DNA from: JBDSKH01 sp050245915
Lineage (GTDB): Bacteria > Actinomycetota > Actinomycetes > Actinomycetales > Microbacteriaceae
Assembly (NCBI GenBank): GCA_050245915.1
Contig: JBFWWZ010000010.1
Coordinates: 8,374 to 72,373 of the forward strand
Length of the DNA: 64,000 nucleotides
Direction of reading: 5' to 3'
This document shows, piece after piece, positions 24,564-34,326 of this stretch. The notes beneath the pieces were generated by a model that did no database searches, had not been told where the DNA came from, and saw only the letters and a program-made list of their open reading frames with translations. The translations under genes and the position numbers were made by a program. Positions within the stretch are counted from its first letter, which is position 1. Every line of letters starts with the position of its first letter.

Positions 24564-25485
24564 ACCCGTCGGCGGTGGCGCCTGCGACACCGACGCAGAG
24601 CATGACGATCGCGACGATGGTGACGACGCCGTCCCGTCCGAACAGTTCGTCGATGCCGGCGCGCTGCAGGAACCCGGGGTTGAACAGCTGCTGCGTCGCG
24701 ATCAGGTAGATCGCGGGGATCGCGAACGCGAGCGCCAGGACCATGCTGATGACGGCGGCGGGTACGGTCCAGCGGCCGATGCGGTAGAGCACGATGCGGA
24801 ATCCCAGCTCGACGGCGGCGATCACCAGGAAGAGCGGCAGCCAGAACGACCAGAGCGCGGGGTCGAGGATGGGGATGACACCGCCGTCGGCGTCGCGGAA
24901 CGGTCCGAAGAACTGCGCCCAGATGATGCCGCCGACGATGAACGCGGACCACACGCCGCTGCCGATGGTGTCGGACAGCTTGATCGCGCCGGTGGATGGC
25001 AGTTGCGGCAGGGTGTCGGGGTTCCAGGCGTTGTGTTTGTAGTCCGGGGACCGCTCGATGAGGGCGAAGATCAGGGTGGTCCAGAAGCCGAGGTGGACGG
25101 CGACGGACATGGTGATGCCGAAGGTTGCGCCGATGGCGCCGCCGAACTGGCCTTGGGCGAGCAGCTGCGCGAGCAGGACCGCGGCGAAGGTGATCGGCAG
25201 CACCACCGCGTACAGCAGCTTGAGCAGCCGGATGTAGTCGGGGAACAGCGAGGGCCCGATGAGGTGCAGTGGGCGATCGGTGTATCCGGCAGCGAGGCGG
25301 TACGGGTCGCCCAGGTCGAGGATGGCGGCGCGCTCGGCGTCTGCAGGGCCGGCCCCGGCATCCTGTTTCGCGTCGATGGCGTCGGCGATGGCCCCGCGCA
25401 GTTCCCGGTCGATGTCGGCGCGTTTGGCTTCGGGCAGCGAGCGCTGCACGGCCCAGATGTAGCGGTCGGTGAGGGTGCCGGTCAT
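24526..25485 (-). CDS. Multi-pass membrane protein with N-terminal permease-prefix domain, PadR partner
   Basis: A 319-residue protein. The N-terminal 80 residues (LTDRYIWAVQRSLPEAKRADIDRELRGAIADAIDA) match the helical prefix often found on proteins encoded next to PadR regulators. Six or so membrane helices follow, for example LLYAVVLPITFAAVLLAQLLA and LPLFLVIAAVELGFRIVLY. The start overlaps the PadR stop (ATGA). The PadR-plus-membrane-protein pair is common in actinobacteria and usually responds to envelope stress or antibiotics; this is known only by association. Its 3' end overlaps the convergent EamA gene. Confidence 0.8.
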   Translation of the reverse strand: MTGTLTDRYIWAVQRSLPEAKRADIDRELRGAIADAIDAKQDAGAGPADAERAAILDLGDPYRLAAGYTDRPLHLIGPSLFPDYIRLLKLLYAVVLPITFAAVLLAQLLAQGQFGGAIGATFGITMSVAVHLGFWTTLIFALIERSPDYKHNAWNPDTLPQLPSTGAIKLSDTIGSGVWSAFIVGGIIWAQFFGPFRDADGGVIPILDPALWSFWLPLFLVIAAVELGFRIVLYRIGRWTVPAAVISMVLALAFAIPAIYLIATQQLFNPGFLQRAGIDELFGRDGVVTIVAIVMLCVGVAGATADGFTKALRQTAART

Positions 25486-25826
25486 TTCTTCTTCCCCTTG
25501 TCGATGTCGGTGAGGGTGCGCGTCAGGTCGCTCCAGTCCTGCATCAGGCGGGTGGCGAGCTTTTCGCCTGCCGCGCTGGTGCGATAGAACTTGCGCGGGC
25601 GCGCTTCGTCGGTGTTCCACTCGCTGGTGACGAGCTCTTGCTTTTCGAGCCGGCGCAGCAGCGGGTAGAGGGTGTTGCCGTCGGTGGCGATGCCCGCGGC
25701 CGCGAGCCTTTCGAGCAGCGCGTAGCCGTAGTCGGGCGTGCGGAGGATCAGCAGGCACGCGAGCACGACGGTTCCCCGTCGCAGCTCCTGCAGGTGCCCG
25801 CTCTCGATATCGTCCATGCGCCACAC
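25482..25826 (-). CDS. PadR-family transcriptional regulator
   Basis: A 114-residue winged-helix protein: LQELRRGTVVLACLLILRTPDYGYALLERLAAAGIATDGNTLYPLLRRLEKQELV is the PadR helix-turn-helix with wing, followed by WNTDEARPRKFYRTSAAGEKLATRLMQDW and a Lys-rich end. PadR proteins repress genes for phenolic-acid or drug response, usually including their own operon. It heads a two-gene operon with the prefix-domain membrane protein. Upstream, TGTGTGTCGCACACC-type sequence at about 25831-25846 (minus-strand promoter region) includes a GTGTGCGACACACAG inverted pattern that could be its operator. Confidence 0.9.
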   Translation of the reverse strand: MWRMDDIESGHLQELRRGTVVLACLLILRTPDYGYALLERLAAAGIATDGNTLYPLLRRLEKQELVTSEWNTDEARPRKFYRTSAAGEKLATRLMQDWSDLTRTLTDIDKGKKK

Positions 25827-25874
25827 GTTACTGTGTGTCGCACACCATTGTCAATCGCACATCAGCGTGCGGGA

Positions 25875-26332
25875 TCAGCGCCGGTTGAAGACCACCGGTT
25901 CGTCGAGGTACGGCGACCACGCCTTGCGCTCGCGATCCGAGATGCGGCGGGGTTTCAGGCTGGCAGCATCGACGAGCACGATCCCGGATGCCGCGCGCGC
26001 GTACACGACCTGCGGCTCGGTCCCCTGCGGCGCACACACCTCGTAGCAGACCTCGAGGCTCGCCCCGCCCATGCGCCCGAGCCACAGCTGGATGTCGAGC
26101 GGCTCCCGCAGGTACGGGATGGGGGCGAGGTACTCGACCTCCTGGCGTCCGATCAGGGTGAGCGTCTCGGCACCTGCGTGCGCGGTGTCGGCGACGCCGT
26201 CGACCTTCAGGTCACCGTGCCAGAACACGGAGATGCGCGACTCCTCCAGCAGGGTCAGCATCGCCGCGTTGTTGACGTGCCCGTACGCGTCGAGGTCGCT
26301 CCAGCGGAGCTTGATCGGGACGTGCAGTCGCA

Positions 26333-26333
<1 letters not shown>
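25875..26333 (-). CDS. Acyl-CoA thioesterase, 4HBT hotdog family
   Basis: A 152-residue single-hotdog protein. VPIKLRWSDLDAYGHVNNAAMLTLLEESRISVF is the 4-hydroxybenzoyl-CoA thioesterase signature with the catalytic Asp, and LGRMGGASLEVCYEVCAP with RRISDRERKAWSPYLDEPVVF completes the fold. It hydrolyses an acyl-CoA thioester; chain preference is unknown. Its ATG shares one base with the EttA stop (TGATG), so translation of the two is coupled. Confidence 0.88.
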
Positions 26334-28015
<1,682 letters not shown>

Positions 28016-28039
28016 GGTGTCGAGTCTACGATTTCCCAC

Positions 28040-28435
28040 ATGGGCACTTGGAGCGGTCAGCCGTTCGGCAATGACGGGGCGGCGGACTGGGGCTGGGAGC
28101 TCGACGACGCGAGCGACTGGGGGCCGGTGCGTCAGGCGCTGAACGACGCGCTGGAGGGTCCTCTCGACGGGGATGTCGCGGAGACCGCGATCGCCGCCGC
28201 CGAGGTGGTGGCGCACGGGCTCGGCCGTCCGACGCAGTCGGACGCGTACACGGTGAGCGTGTCGGCGTTCGTGGAACGGGTGGGTGCTCCCCCGGCAGAT
28301 CTGGTCCCGCTCGCCGTCGCAGCGCTCGGGACGGCGACCGGCCCGGACAGCGAGCTCACGGAGCTGTGGAACGAGGCGGATCCGACGGAGTGGCGCGAGG
28401 ACTGCGCGAAGCTGGATGCCGCACTCCGCGGCTAG
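28040..28435 (+). CDS. DUF4259-containing protein
   Basis: A 131-residue soluble protein starting MGTWSGQPFGNDGAADWGWEL, the typical beginning of DUF4259 proteins (G-W/F-N-D-x-A-A-D-W). It continues with VAETAIAAAEVVAHGLGRPT and LTELWNEADPTEWREDCAKLDAAL. Function is unknown; the family is sometimes found near polymorphic-toxin immunity genes, but no toxin is visible here. It is divergent from ettA (24 bases) and convergent with the lipoprotein gene (3 bases). Confidence 0.85.
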   Translation: MGTWSGQPFGNDGAADWGWELDDASDWGPVRQALNDALEGPLDGDVAETAIAAAEVVAHGLGRPTQSDAYTVSVSAFVERVGAPPADLVPLAVAALGTATGPDSELTELWNEADPTEWREDCAKLDAALRG

Positions 28436-28438
28436 GAG

Positions 28439-28906
28439 TCACCAGTCGATGGGGCGGGTGGCTCCGACGAGGCAGGTGCCGGTGGCGAGGATCGCGGTCG
28501 CCGCGCTGTTGTAGACGCCTCCGCCGTACTGGCCGACCAGGCAGGTGCCGTTGACGCGGACCGAGAACTGCAGCTGGTCGGCGTCGGCGTTCACGGTGGT
28601 GCGATCGGCGGTGACCTCCATCGCGGACTTCGAGAACCCCGCGCTCACCAGGTTGTCGATCCATGACCGGCCGTCGAACGGCCCGCCCGCGGCAACAAGC
28701 TTGTTGTTCACGAGGTCGAAGTACGGCAGGTTCTCGGTCGCCGTGCCCTCGGGGATCAGCACCGGCTCGGCCGGAGCGGTGGCGCCCGGCGATGCGCTGG
28801 GCGTCGCGATCGTGGTGTTCTCGGGCTTCACGCTCTGCGGCACACAGCCGGCGAGCGCGACGGCGACACCCGCCGCCAGGATCGCGACCCCCCACGCTCC
28901 ACGCAT
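28439..28906 (-). CDS. Lipoprotein of unknown function
   Basis: A 155-residue precursor. The N-terminus MRGAWGVAILAAGVAVALAGCVP is a signal peptide with a lipobox (LAGC), so the mature protein should be tethered to the outer face of the membrane. A Thr/Ser/Pro linker (TPSASPGATAPAEP) leads to a globular domain with two Cys residues (NGTCLVGQ, TGTCLVGA) that could form a disulfide. The sequence resembles a conserved DUF6993-type domain of Microbacteriaceae lipoproteins, which is a memory-based impression. Transcribed next to, and possibly after, the ssb 3' fragment. Confidence 0.82.
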   Translation of the reverse strand: MRGAWGVAILAAGVAVALAGCVPQSVKPENTTIATPSASPGATAPAEPVLIPEGTATENLPYFDLVNNKLVAAGGPFDGRSWIDNLVSAGFSKSAMEVTADRTTVNADADQLQFSVRVNGTCLVGQYGGGVYNSAATAILATGTCLVGATRPIDW

Positions 28907-28915
28907 GAGCCGATT

Positions 28916-29335
28916 CTAGAACGGCGTCTCGACGGGAACCGCCTCCCGTTCGCGCGTCAGCGCGTCTTCGACGGCCGCCTGCTCGGCGGTCTGCTCGAGA
29001 CCGGGCTCTTCGGCGGCCTCCGCGTCAGCCTCGGCGACCTTCGTGCTGGCGGACCGGGTGAACTGCGCGGTGCCCCAGCTGAGATCGTGCCCGATCGCGT
29101 CGGCGTCGACCCCGACGCTCGTGCCGTGGTTCTCCTCCGTCGCCCAGTCGCGGATGCGCAGGCGGCCCGTGACCACGACGCGCTGCCCGCGCTGCACCGA
29201 GCTGATCACGTTGGTGGCGAGCTGCCGGAATGCCGAGACGGTGTACCAGTTGGTGTCACCGTCGACCCATTTCTGCTCGGTGCGGTCGAACCGGCGCTGC
29301 TGTGACGCCAGCCGGAACGTGGTGATGGCGAGCCC
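28916..29335 (-). pseudogene. ssb: Chromosomal ssb, 3' part (split by prophage)
   Basis: The minus-strand reading from the attachment core gives LAITTFRLASQQRRFDRTEQ, then WVDGDTNWYTVSAFRQLA, QRGQRVVVTGRLRIRDWATE and a charged C-terminal tail ending VPVETPF. This is the OB-fold of a single-stranded DNA-binding protein without its first ~23 residues. The missing start lies at 38798-38868, on the other side of the prophage. Joined across AGCCC the frame reads VTGNGLAITTFRLAS without any change of phase. An internal in-frame start (MISSVQRGQ, 29209) could yield only a truncated, probably non-functional product. Confidence 0.93.
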
Positions 29336-29354
29336 CGCAACGGTGCTGTTAGTA
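29331..29354. other. attL of the ssb prophage
   Basis: The crossover core AGCCC is at 29331-29335 and is repeated at 38798-38802. To its right CGCAACGGTGCTGTTAGTAA belongs to the phage arm. TTAGTA at 29349-29354 mirrors TACTAA at 38782-38787, the two outer arms of a reconstructed attP about 40 bp long whose centre falls on the CC of the core. This symmetry and the short core are usual for large serine integrases. Confidence 0.85.
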
Positions 29355-29373
29355 ACAGTTAGGAGAATGCGAA

Positions 29374-29613
29374 ATGGGCACCAAACTTCCTAGCGATCGA
29401 CTGGCTCAGCCGCGCCACCCCTGGCGTGTGGCAGCGATCGTCCTGGGTGCGGTCGCGGCAACTGGCGGTACGTACGTGGTTGCCGATCAGGTGTTGAACC
29501 CGCCTCATGCCCGGACGGTAGGAGCGGTGCGTCTGGTGGGTAGCGGAACGTCAGCAGTTGCAGAGCGAGCGCCGCTTCCCGGATATCTGGTGCGGGCTGT
29601 TCGTCCTCTTTGA
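29374..29613 (+). CDS. Small membrane protein of the prophage, 3' end probably altered
   Basis: The 79-residue frame begins with AGGAG eight bases before ATG 29374. One hydrophobic helix (WRVAAIVLGAVAATGGTYVVA, about 17-38) follows a charged N-terminus. Residues up to about 55 (to base ~29541) look like a natural sequence; the rest is antisense to the tail-fibre remnant. A deletion joining two convergent genes near 29540 would explain this. No function is recognised; single-helix proteins at such a position may be holin-like or superinfection proteins. Confidence 0.55.
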   Translation: MGTKLPSDRLAQPRHPWRVAAIVLGAVAATGGTYVVADQVLNPPHARTVGAVRLVGSGTSAVAERAPLPGYLVRAVRPL

Positions 29614-29959
29614 ACTGTCGGGACGACGGGACGTAACCCATAGGGCCACCGGAGTTCACGTATTGGACCCGGTACGCGGTCGTAAGCAGGTTGTTGTAAA
29701 CGCCCGTGCTGGACATGCCAGCGCTGGCGGTCACACTCCCTGTGGTCGACACGGGGCCGTACCAGGTAGCACCCGACGAAGAAACGTTCGCGATCTCCGT
29801 AGCCAGGTTCTCAACCTGGTTGCGCAACTCCACCAGGGCGTTGTAGTTCTGCATCCCATCAGCCGCCTCAAGCTCGCGCAACCTGCGCAAGACCGCCTCC
29901 AGATCATGCTTGAGCCAATCGAAATCCCCGACCTGGGGCCGTTGATAACCGGAAACCAT
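29540..29959 (-). pseudogene. Tail-fibre/minor tail protein remnant with start of an S74 chaperone domain
   Basis: Residues 1-140 of a minus-strand frame. A coiled-coil-like N-terminus (DFDWLKHDLEAVLRRLRELE, LRNQVENLATEIANV) is followed by short beta repeats (STTGSVTASAGMSSTGVYNN) and then PSSRQFKEDEQPAPD with LALQLLTFRY. The SSRQFKED motif with its Ser is where the intramolecular chaperone (peptidase S74) of phage fibres begins. The domain stops after about 25 residues and the frame runs on into unrelated sequence down to 29390, so the C-terminal domain was deleted. Its ATG overlaps the tape-measure stop. Confidence 0.7.
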
Positions 29960-32433
29960 CAGCGCACCATCACTCTCATTTTCTGGACCAGCAATTGCGT
30001 AACCGTTTCGGGATCGACGCCCAAAGCGTTGATCTCATACGTGACGTGCTGACTCGAGACCTGAGCCGGGGGCGCGGTCACATAACCGCCCGTCGCGTAG
30101 GCAGGGACCATGCCCTGGTTGTTGATGTGATCTAGGTACGCCACCCCCACGGCCCGGACAGCCGAAGCCTTCACCACGTACTCACCATTCGACAGTCGCG
30201 CCGGAATCGAATCGCTAGTACCTGTGCCGGGACCGCTGATGTAGCCACCGGTCGCCACACCCGGCCCATTGACCACGGTCCCGTTGATCCGAACCGAGCG
30301 ACCATTGTTCAGGCGGATGAACTGATCGAGGTTCTGCTGCGCCGTAGTCGTATCCAGGTCGACCACCGTCGAGATGTTCGACGGGATCAGTCCCAGGTTG
30401 TCCGCGTAAGCCTCAGCCTCCGGCCCTACGATCCCGAACGCGGCGAGCTGATCGATAAGCGCCTGACGCCCATCCGTGATCGCCTGAGTCGCCAGCTCCT
30501 GAGAACCGGTCTGCTCATAAATCGCAACAGCAGCATCCTTCGACGTCTTCGCGATCTGATCCAGCGCCTTCTCATTCGCACGACCAGCCTCAGTGTTGAT
30601 ATCGAGAGTCGCACCGTTCTGCGCCAGCGCCGCAGTCGCATCATCAACCGCAGCCTGGAACTGCCGCTCAGCCTCACGGGTCGAGAGGGTCGCGTCCGCG
30701 AAACCTCGAATCAGGTCAGCCAGGTCGGAAACCGCTTCGCCGGCACCCTCAGCCTCACCCCGAAGATCCGCGAGCGCTTCTGAGTTGTCGTCCGTCGCGG
30801 CCTTCGAGTTCTTCCACTCTTCGACACCAGCCGCCAACTCTTCGCGGGTCTTGCGAATCGCAATCGTGGTCGCGCCGTTCTCAACCTGTACAGCCGCAGC
30901 ACGCTTCTGAGTACCCGACAGCCCCTCCGAGTAAGCATCCAACTTCGCCTGCACAGCAGCGAGCGCATCCCCACCCTCGACAACCGCATCGGTGAGCTCG
31001 CGCTGAGTGATCCCGTACCGTTCGGCATCTTTGAACGCGCCCCGCTCTTCCAGGGCCTTGATAGCGACCTCGCGGCTGTACTCGGTGAGCGCCCCCGTCG
31101 TCTGGTCCAGGCTCTCCCTGAAGCTGTCAGTCCGCGCTTTGCTCGATGCCTGCTCAGCGACGAACGCCGACAGCACCAGAGTTGCAATGCCGATAGCCGC
31201 TCCCACAAGTCCGACTCCGACAGCCGTACTCCGCGCCGACACATTGATGTCTTCAAGCGCATTCTTCAGCGCAGCGAATCGAGGAATCGCGATCAGAGCA
31301 GTACCGCCAGCCAGAGCAACCGCAGCCGTCAGCGTCCCTACGGCGAGACCCGCAGTCAGCACGGGAGTCGGGAGGTTACCCACCCCGTCAACGAGGAACG
31401 TCACAGACTGGGTAATCGACCGGAGCACGTCGTTCGCGCCCGAACCCGTCTGAATCAGAGCCGTGTCCAGTGCCCCGGAAAGCTTCTCAAGATCGCCGCG
31501 CAGGTTGTTCAGACGCTCAGCAGCGACCCGAGCCGCATACCCGGCATCGTTCACCTCGCGGGTGTACTTCGCCACCTCATCGCCACCAGCAGCGAACAGA
31601 ACCCGCGCAGCCGTGACCTGCTGATTGCCGAAGATGATCCCCAGGGATGCGTCACGCGATCGGTCATCGAGTCCCTGATAGGCGTCAGCGAGCCGCTGAG
31701 CAGTACCAGCCAGACCGATGAATCCGCCCTGTCCGTCGTAGAGGTTGATGTTCAGCCGTTCGATCTCTTTCGCGGCCTGAGAACTCGGAGATGTCAGCGA
31801 CGACAGCACGCCACGCAGCGACGTGCCAGCCTGCTCACCAATGAGCCCCTGGTCCGCAAACAGGGCGAGTGCACCGGCGGTCTCCTCCACCGACACACCC
31901 ATCGACGCCGCCACAGGGCCAACGAACTTGAGTCCCTGCGCCAGATCCTCAACCGAGCCGAGCGCTTTACCCGCCGCCGCCGACAAGATGTCCGCAACGT
32001 GGGACGCCTGATCGCCGGCAAGGTTGTACTGCTTCAGGGTTGTGGCCGTGATCTCAGCCGCACGCGCAACCTCGAGCTGACCGGACGCCGCGAGCGCCAA
32101 CGCACCGTCAAGCGCGCCCCCGAGGATGTCAGCCGTCGAGAGTCCAGCTTTCCCCAGCTCCTCGATCGCGTTCGCAGCCTCAGTCGCAGTAAAGATCGTC
32201 GCACCACCCGCATCAAGGGCAGCGTCACGCAGCGCCAACATCTCGCCCGTGGTCGCCTGAGTAACCGCGTTCACGTTCGACATGGCCTGGTCGAACTCTG
32301 CGAACTTCCGCACCGCCACGGCCAGGCCAACGGCCAGGGCGATACCCGTCCCGATACCCACCCGACCCAGCGACTCGAACGCTGCACGCTGAGCAGCCAG
32401 ACGCGCCGTCGAGTCATTCGAGAACTCGCGGGT
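29959..32433 (-). pseudogene. Phage tail tape-measure protein, N-terminally truncated
   Basis: About 825 codons of tape-measure sequence. The TP901-type core has KFAEFDQAMSNVNAVTQAT, IEELGKAGLSTADILGGAL, and VGPVAASMGVSVEETAGALALFADQGL. A hydrophobic block at about residues 330-370 and Ala/Glu-rich coiled coils follow, and the C-terminus holds GGYISGPGTGTSDSIPARLSNGEYVVKASAV, the usual Gly-rich end. Coding sense continues 5' to about 32433 (TREFSNDSTARLAAQ) but no start codon or natural N-terminus is found. The frame abuts a different gene fragment, indicating a deletion of the upstream genes. An internal GTG at 32361 could still start translation. Confidence 0.82.
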
Positions 32434-32572
32434 CTGTCTCCGTCTCGGAGAACACCTCAGCCGACATGAGCGGGTCGGCCTCGTAGTAGGACAGCAACAG
32501 GCGCGCCACGCGGCCCTGCTGAGTCACGGTGTCGATCGCCAGCAGCGAATCGAAAGCGCCCAGATCGTCCAT
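32414..32572 (-). pseudogene. Fragment of a phage gene fused to the tape-measure remnant
   Basis: The frame starts at ATG 32572, sharing one base with the stop of the small terminase gene (TGATG). It reads MDDLGAFDSLLAIDTVTQQG then RVARLLLSYYEADPLMSAEV before ending after 52 residues. About 44 codons appear natural; the last few lie in sequence that belongs to the tape-measure gene in another frame. Its position directly after the small terminase would suit a large terminase, but the sequence alone does not confirm this. Confidence 0.5.
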
Positions 32573-33015
32573 CACTTCACCGCCTGCAACCGGCGAACGC
32601 GATCCCGCGCCGATTCGCCCTCGATCGTGACGTGCTGCAACCACTCGTCCCCGGACGGCTTCCGCTCCCACCGACCAGCAGCACCAGCACGCGCACGGTT
32701 CGCCCTGAACCGGTCAAGCGCCCGAACGTCCTCAGGCAGCCTCAGCAGATCCGTCAACTTCCCGTAGACCAATTGCTGCTGACGGATCTCGCCCACGGCG
32801 GGATGCAACACGGTCTGACCAGCAGAACCCGCGATGGTCAAACCGTCCGCCGCGAGATGCTCAGACAGAGCGTCGATCCGGTCGAGCGTGCGGCCAGCCT
32901 CCAGCAGTAGCGACAACTGTTTAGCGTCGAACGGGACCAGCGACGTCAGGTCACGCCACAGGGCAGAGCCACGCTCGCCCAACACCTCGGGCGGGGTAGG
33001 AGTCTCATCGGACAT
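32572..33015 (-). CDS. Phage terminase small subunit (P27-like)
   Basis: From ATG 33015 (GGAG six bases before) the protein has 147 residues. TPPEVLGERGSALWRDLTSLVPFDAKQLSLLLEAGRTLDRIDALSEHL and QTVLHPAVGEIRQQQLVYGKLTDLLRLPED are typical of P27-family small terminases of actinophages, which recognise the packaging site and feed DNA to the large terminase. No large terminase is left in the element. If the gene is still expressed it could interfere with, or exploit, packaging by a related phage; that is speculation. Confidence 0.8.
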   Translation of the reverse strand: MSDETPTPPEVLGERGSALWRDLTSLVPFDAKQLSLLLEAGRTLDRIDALSEHLAADGLTIAGSAGQTVLHPAVGEIRQQQLVYGKLTDLLRLPEDVRALDRFRANRARAGAAGRWERKPSGDEWLQHVTIEGESARDRVRRLQAVK

Positions 33016-33150
33016 TCGAATCTCCATTCGGAATTTCAGACTTCGGAAGCATCGACTTGCGACGGCCCTCCCGGTCCTGCGTCGTGTCACTGTTAGGGGC
33101 CGTCCCCCTGGTCAGAGCGGGGACAGAGGGACGGCCAGTCGAACACCTGT

Positions 33151-33810
33151 TCAGACGTGAACGAGCGTGCTGAGCTGCACAGGCTCGGGAGCAGGTAAGC
33201 GTTTCTGCTCAGGTGCGGCAGCGCGCTCCACCCGGTCTGCAGTCGCGAGCAGGTGAGCGACGGGGCCGGCGGTGTCGAGCACCAGGACGGGACCGGTCCA
33301 GCCGACCGTGTAGGACAGATCCTTGAAGTGCGGTGCGAGCTGATGCAGGGACCGGGCGGCGTTCGCAACCGAGGCGTTGGCGTCGTCGATGATGCGGCGT
33401 GCCTTCTCGATCTCGGCTTCGTATCCAGCGACGGTCTGACGGATGAATTCGGCAGCGGTCGGGATCATCTCGCGCGCGTGTGCATCGAGCGCATGACGTG
33501 TCGTTTCTGCGGCGAGAAGGTAACGCTCCTGCGCCTGGGCCGCTACCTGGTCAGCGTATGCGCGGTTGCGCTCCGCCTTCTCTGCCCGATTCGTGGTCGG
33601 TGCGCCGGAACCCTTCTCGACCGCGCTGATGAGGTCGAGCCGGTCGGCTTCCTCAGCGGCGGGGACGGCAGCCTCAGCGAGCAGCAGCTTCTCGTACGCG
33701 GCCACAAACTCTTTCTCGGCGGCGAGCTGGGCGGTGTATGCCTTCTGCACTTCGGTCGGGTACTTGATCCCGGTGGCGAGGGACGGTGCGTTGATGATGG
33801 TGCGGATCAT
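33151..33810 (-). CDS. Coiled-coil phage protein of unknown function
   Basis: A 219-residue, strongly helical Ala/Glu-rich protein. Heptad-like stretches run through YTAQLAAEKEFVAAYEKLLLAEAAVPAAEEADRL and IRQTVAGYEAEIEKARRIIDDANASVANAARSLHQL. The C-terminal quarter, YTVGWTGPVLVLDTAG, looks globular. No family is recognised. It is transcribed with the small genes upstream and lies between the replication and packaging genes, so it is probably an early or middle phage gene. Confidence 0.65.
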   Translation of the reverse strand: MIRTIINAPSLATGIKYPTEVQKAYTAQLAAEKEFVAAYEKLLLAEAAVPAAEEADRLDLISAVEKGSGAPTTNRAEKAERNRAYADQVAAQAQERYLLAAETTRHALDAHAREMIPTAAEFIRQTVAGYEAEIEKARRIIDDANASVANAARSLHQLAPHFKDLSYTVGWTGPVLVLDTAGPVAHLLATADRVERAAAPEQKRLPAPEPVQLSTLVHV

Positions 33811-33822
33811 GTCAAGGTTCCT

Positions 33823-34044
33823 TTACTGGGCGAACTGGGGGTGCTGGGCGGCGTCGAACGTGATCGAGCGGCGCGAGGCAGTTGTCTCCGGGTCGTCACG
33901 TTCTGCGAGAACGTCACGGAACTGACCCTGAGATGCCGCCAGCGCGATCTCATCGGCGGTCAGCAACTTGAGATCGTGCTTGCTGAGCTGCGGACGCTCA
34001 ACCTCGAGCCCGATCAGGGCGAGGACGCGGTTACGGTCGTTCAT
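33823..34044 (-). CDS. Small phage protein of unknown function
   Basis: A 73-residue charged protein beginning MNDRNRVLALIGLEVERPQLSKHDLKLLTADEIALAASQG. It has no membrane segment and no recognised fold. It is spaced one base from the 45-residue gene upstream and 12 bases before the coiled-coil gene, so it belongs to the same leftward operon. The size and spacing fit a real gene. Confidence 0.6.
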   Translation of the reverse strand: MNDRNRVLALIGLEVERPQLSKHDLKLLTADEIALAASQGQFRDVLAERDDPETTASRRSITFDAAQHPQFAQ

Positions 34045-34045
34045 G

Positions 34046-34183
34046 TCAGAACTGCCCTTCGTGGTATTCGTCCTCTTCGGGACGCTGAACGGTTGTGAGG
34101 TTGTTCGTGCGGGGCCGGCGCGGGGGCAGCGGTTCGTGGGCGGCCATGAAGTGCGCCAGCAACTCGCGGTTGTGGTCGGTCAT
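34046..34183 (-). CDS. Very small phage protein
   Basis: A 45-residue frame, MTDHNRELLAHFMAAHEPLP to EDEYHEGQF, with AAAGGA 10 bases before ATG 34183. It overlaps the stop of the 48-codon frame upstream (ATGA). It is acidic at the C-terminus and rich in His/Arg/Pro in the middle. Function unknown. Confidence 0.5.
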   Translation of the reverse strand: MTDHNRELLAHFMAAHEPLPPRRPRTNNLTTVQRPEEDEYHEGQF

Positions 34184-34326
34184 CGGGTGAGGTTCCTTTC
34201 GAGTTCTCGGAGGCGTCGGCGGGTTTCGCGTTCCTCCCATTGCTTGTGCAGTTGGGTTTCGAATGCGCGCATGTAGCGGTCGCTCCACAGGACGGGCGGC
34301 AGGGGTGCGGTGTGGCGTCTAGGCAA
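34180..34326 (-). CDS. Very small phage protein with TTG start
   Basis: This 48-residue frame starts at TTG 34326 inside the end of the ATPase gene. It ends FETQLHKQWEERETRRRLRE LERNLTR with an ATGA overlap onto the next gene; the C-terminal half is a highly charged helix. An internal ATG would give a 30-residue version. The overlaps on both sides support it, but so short a frame remains uncertain. Confidence 0.4.
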   Translation of the reverse strand: MPRRHTAPLPPVLWSDRYMRAFETQLHKQWEERETRRRLRELERNLTR

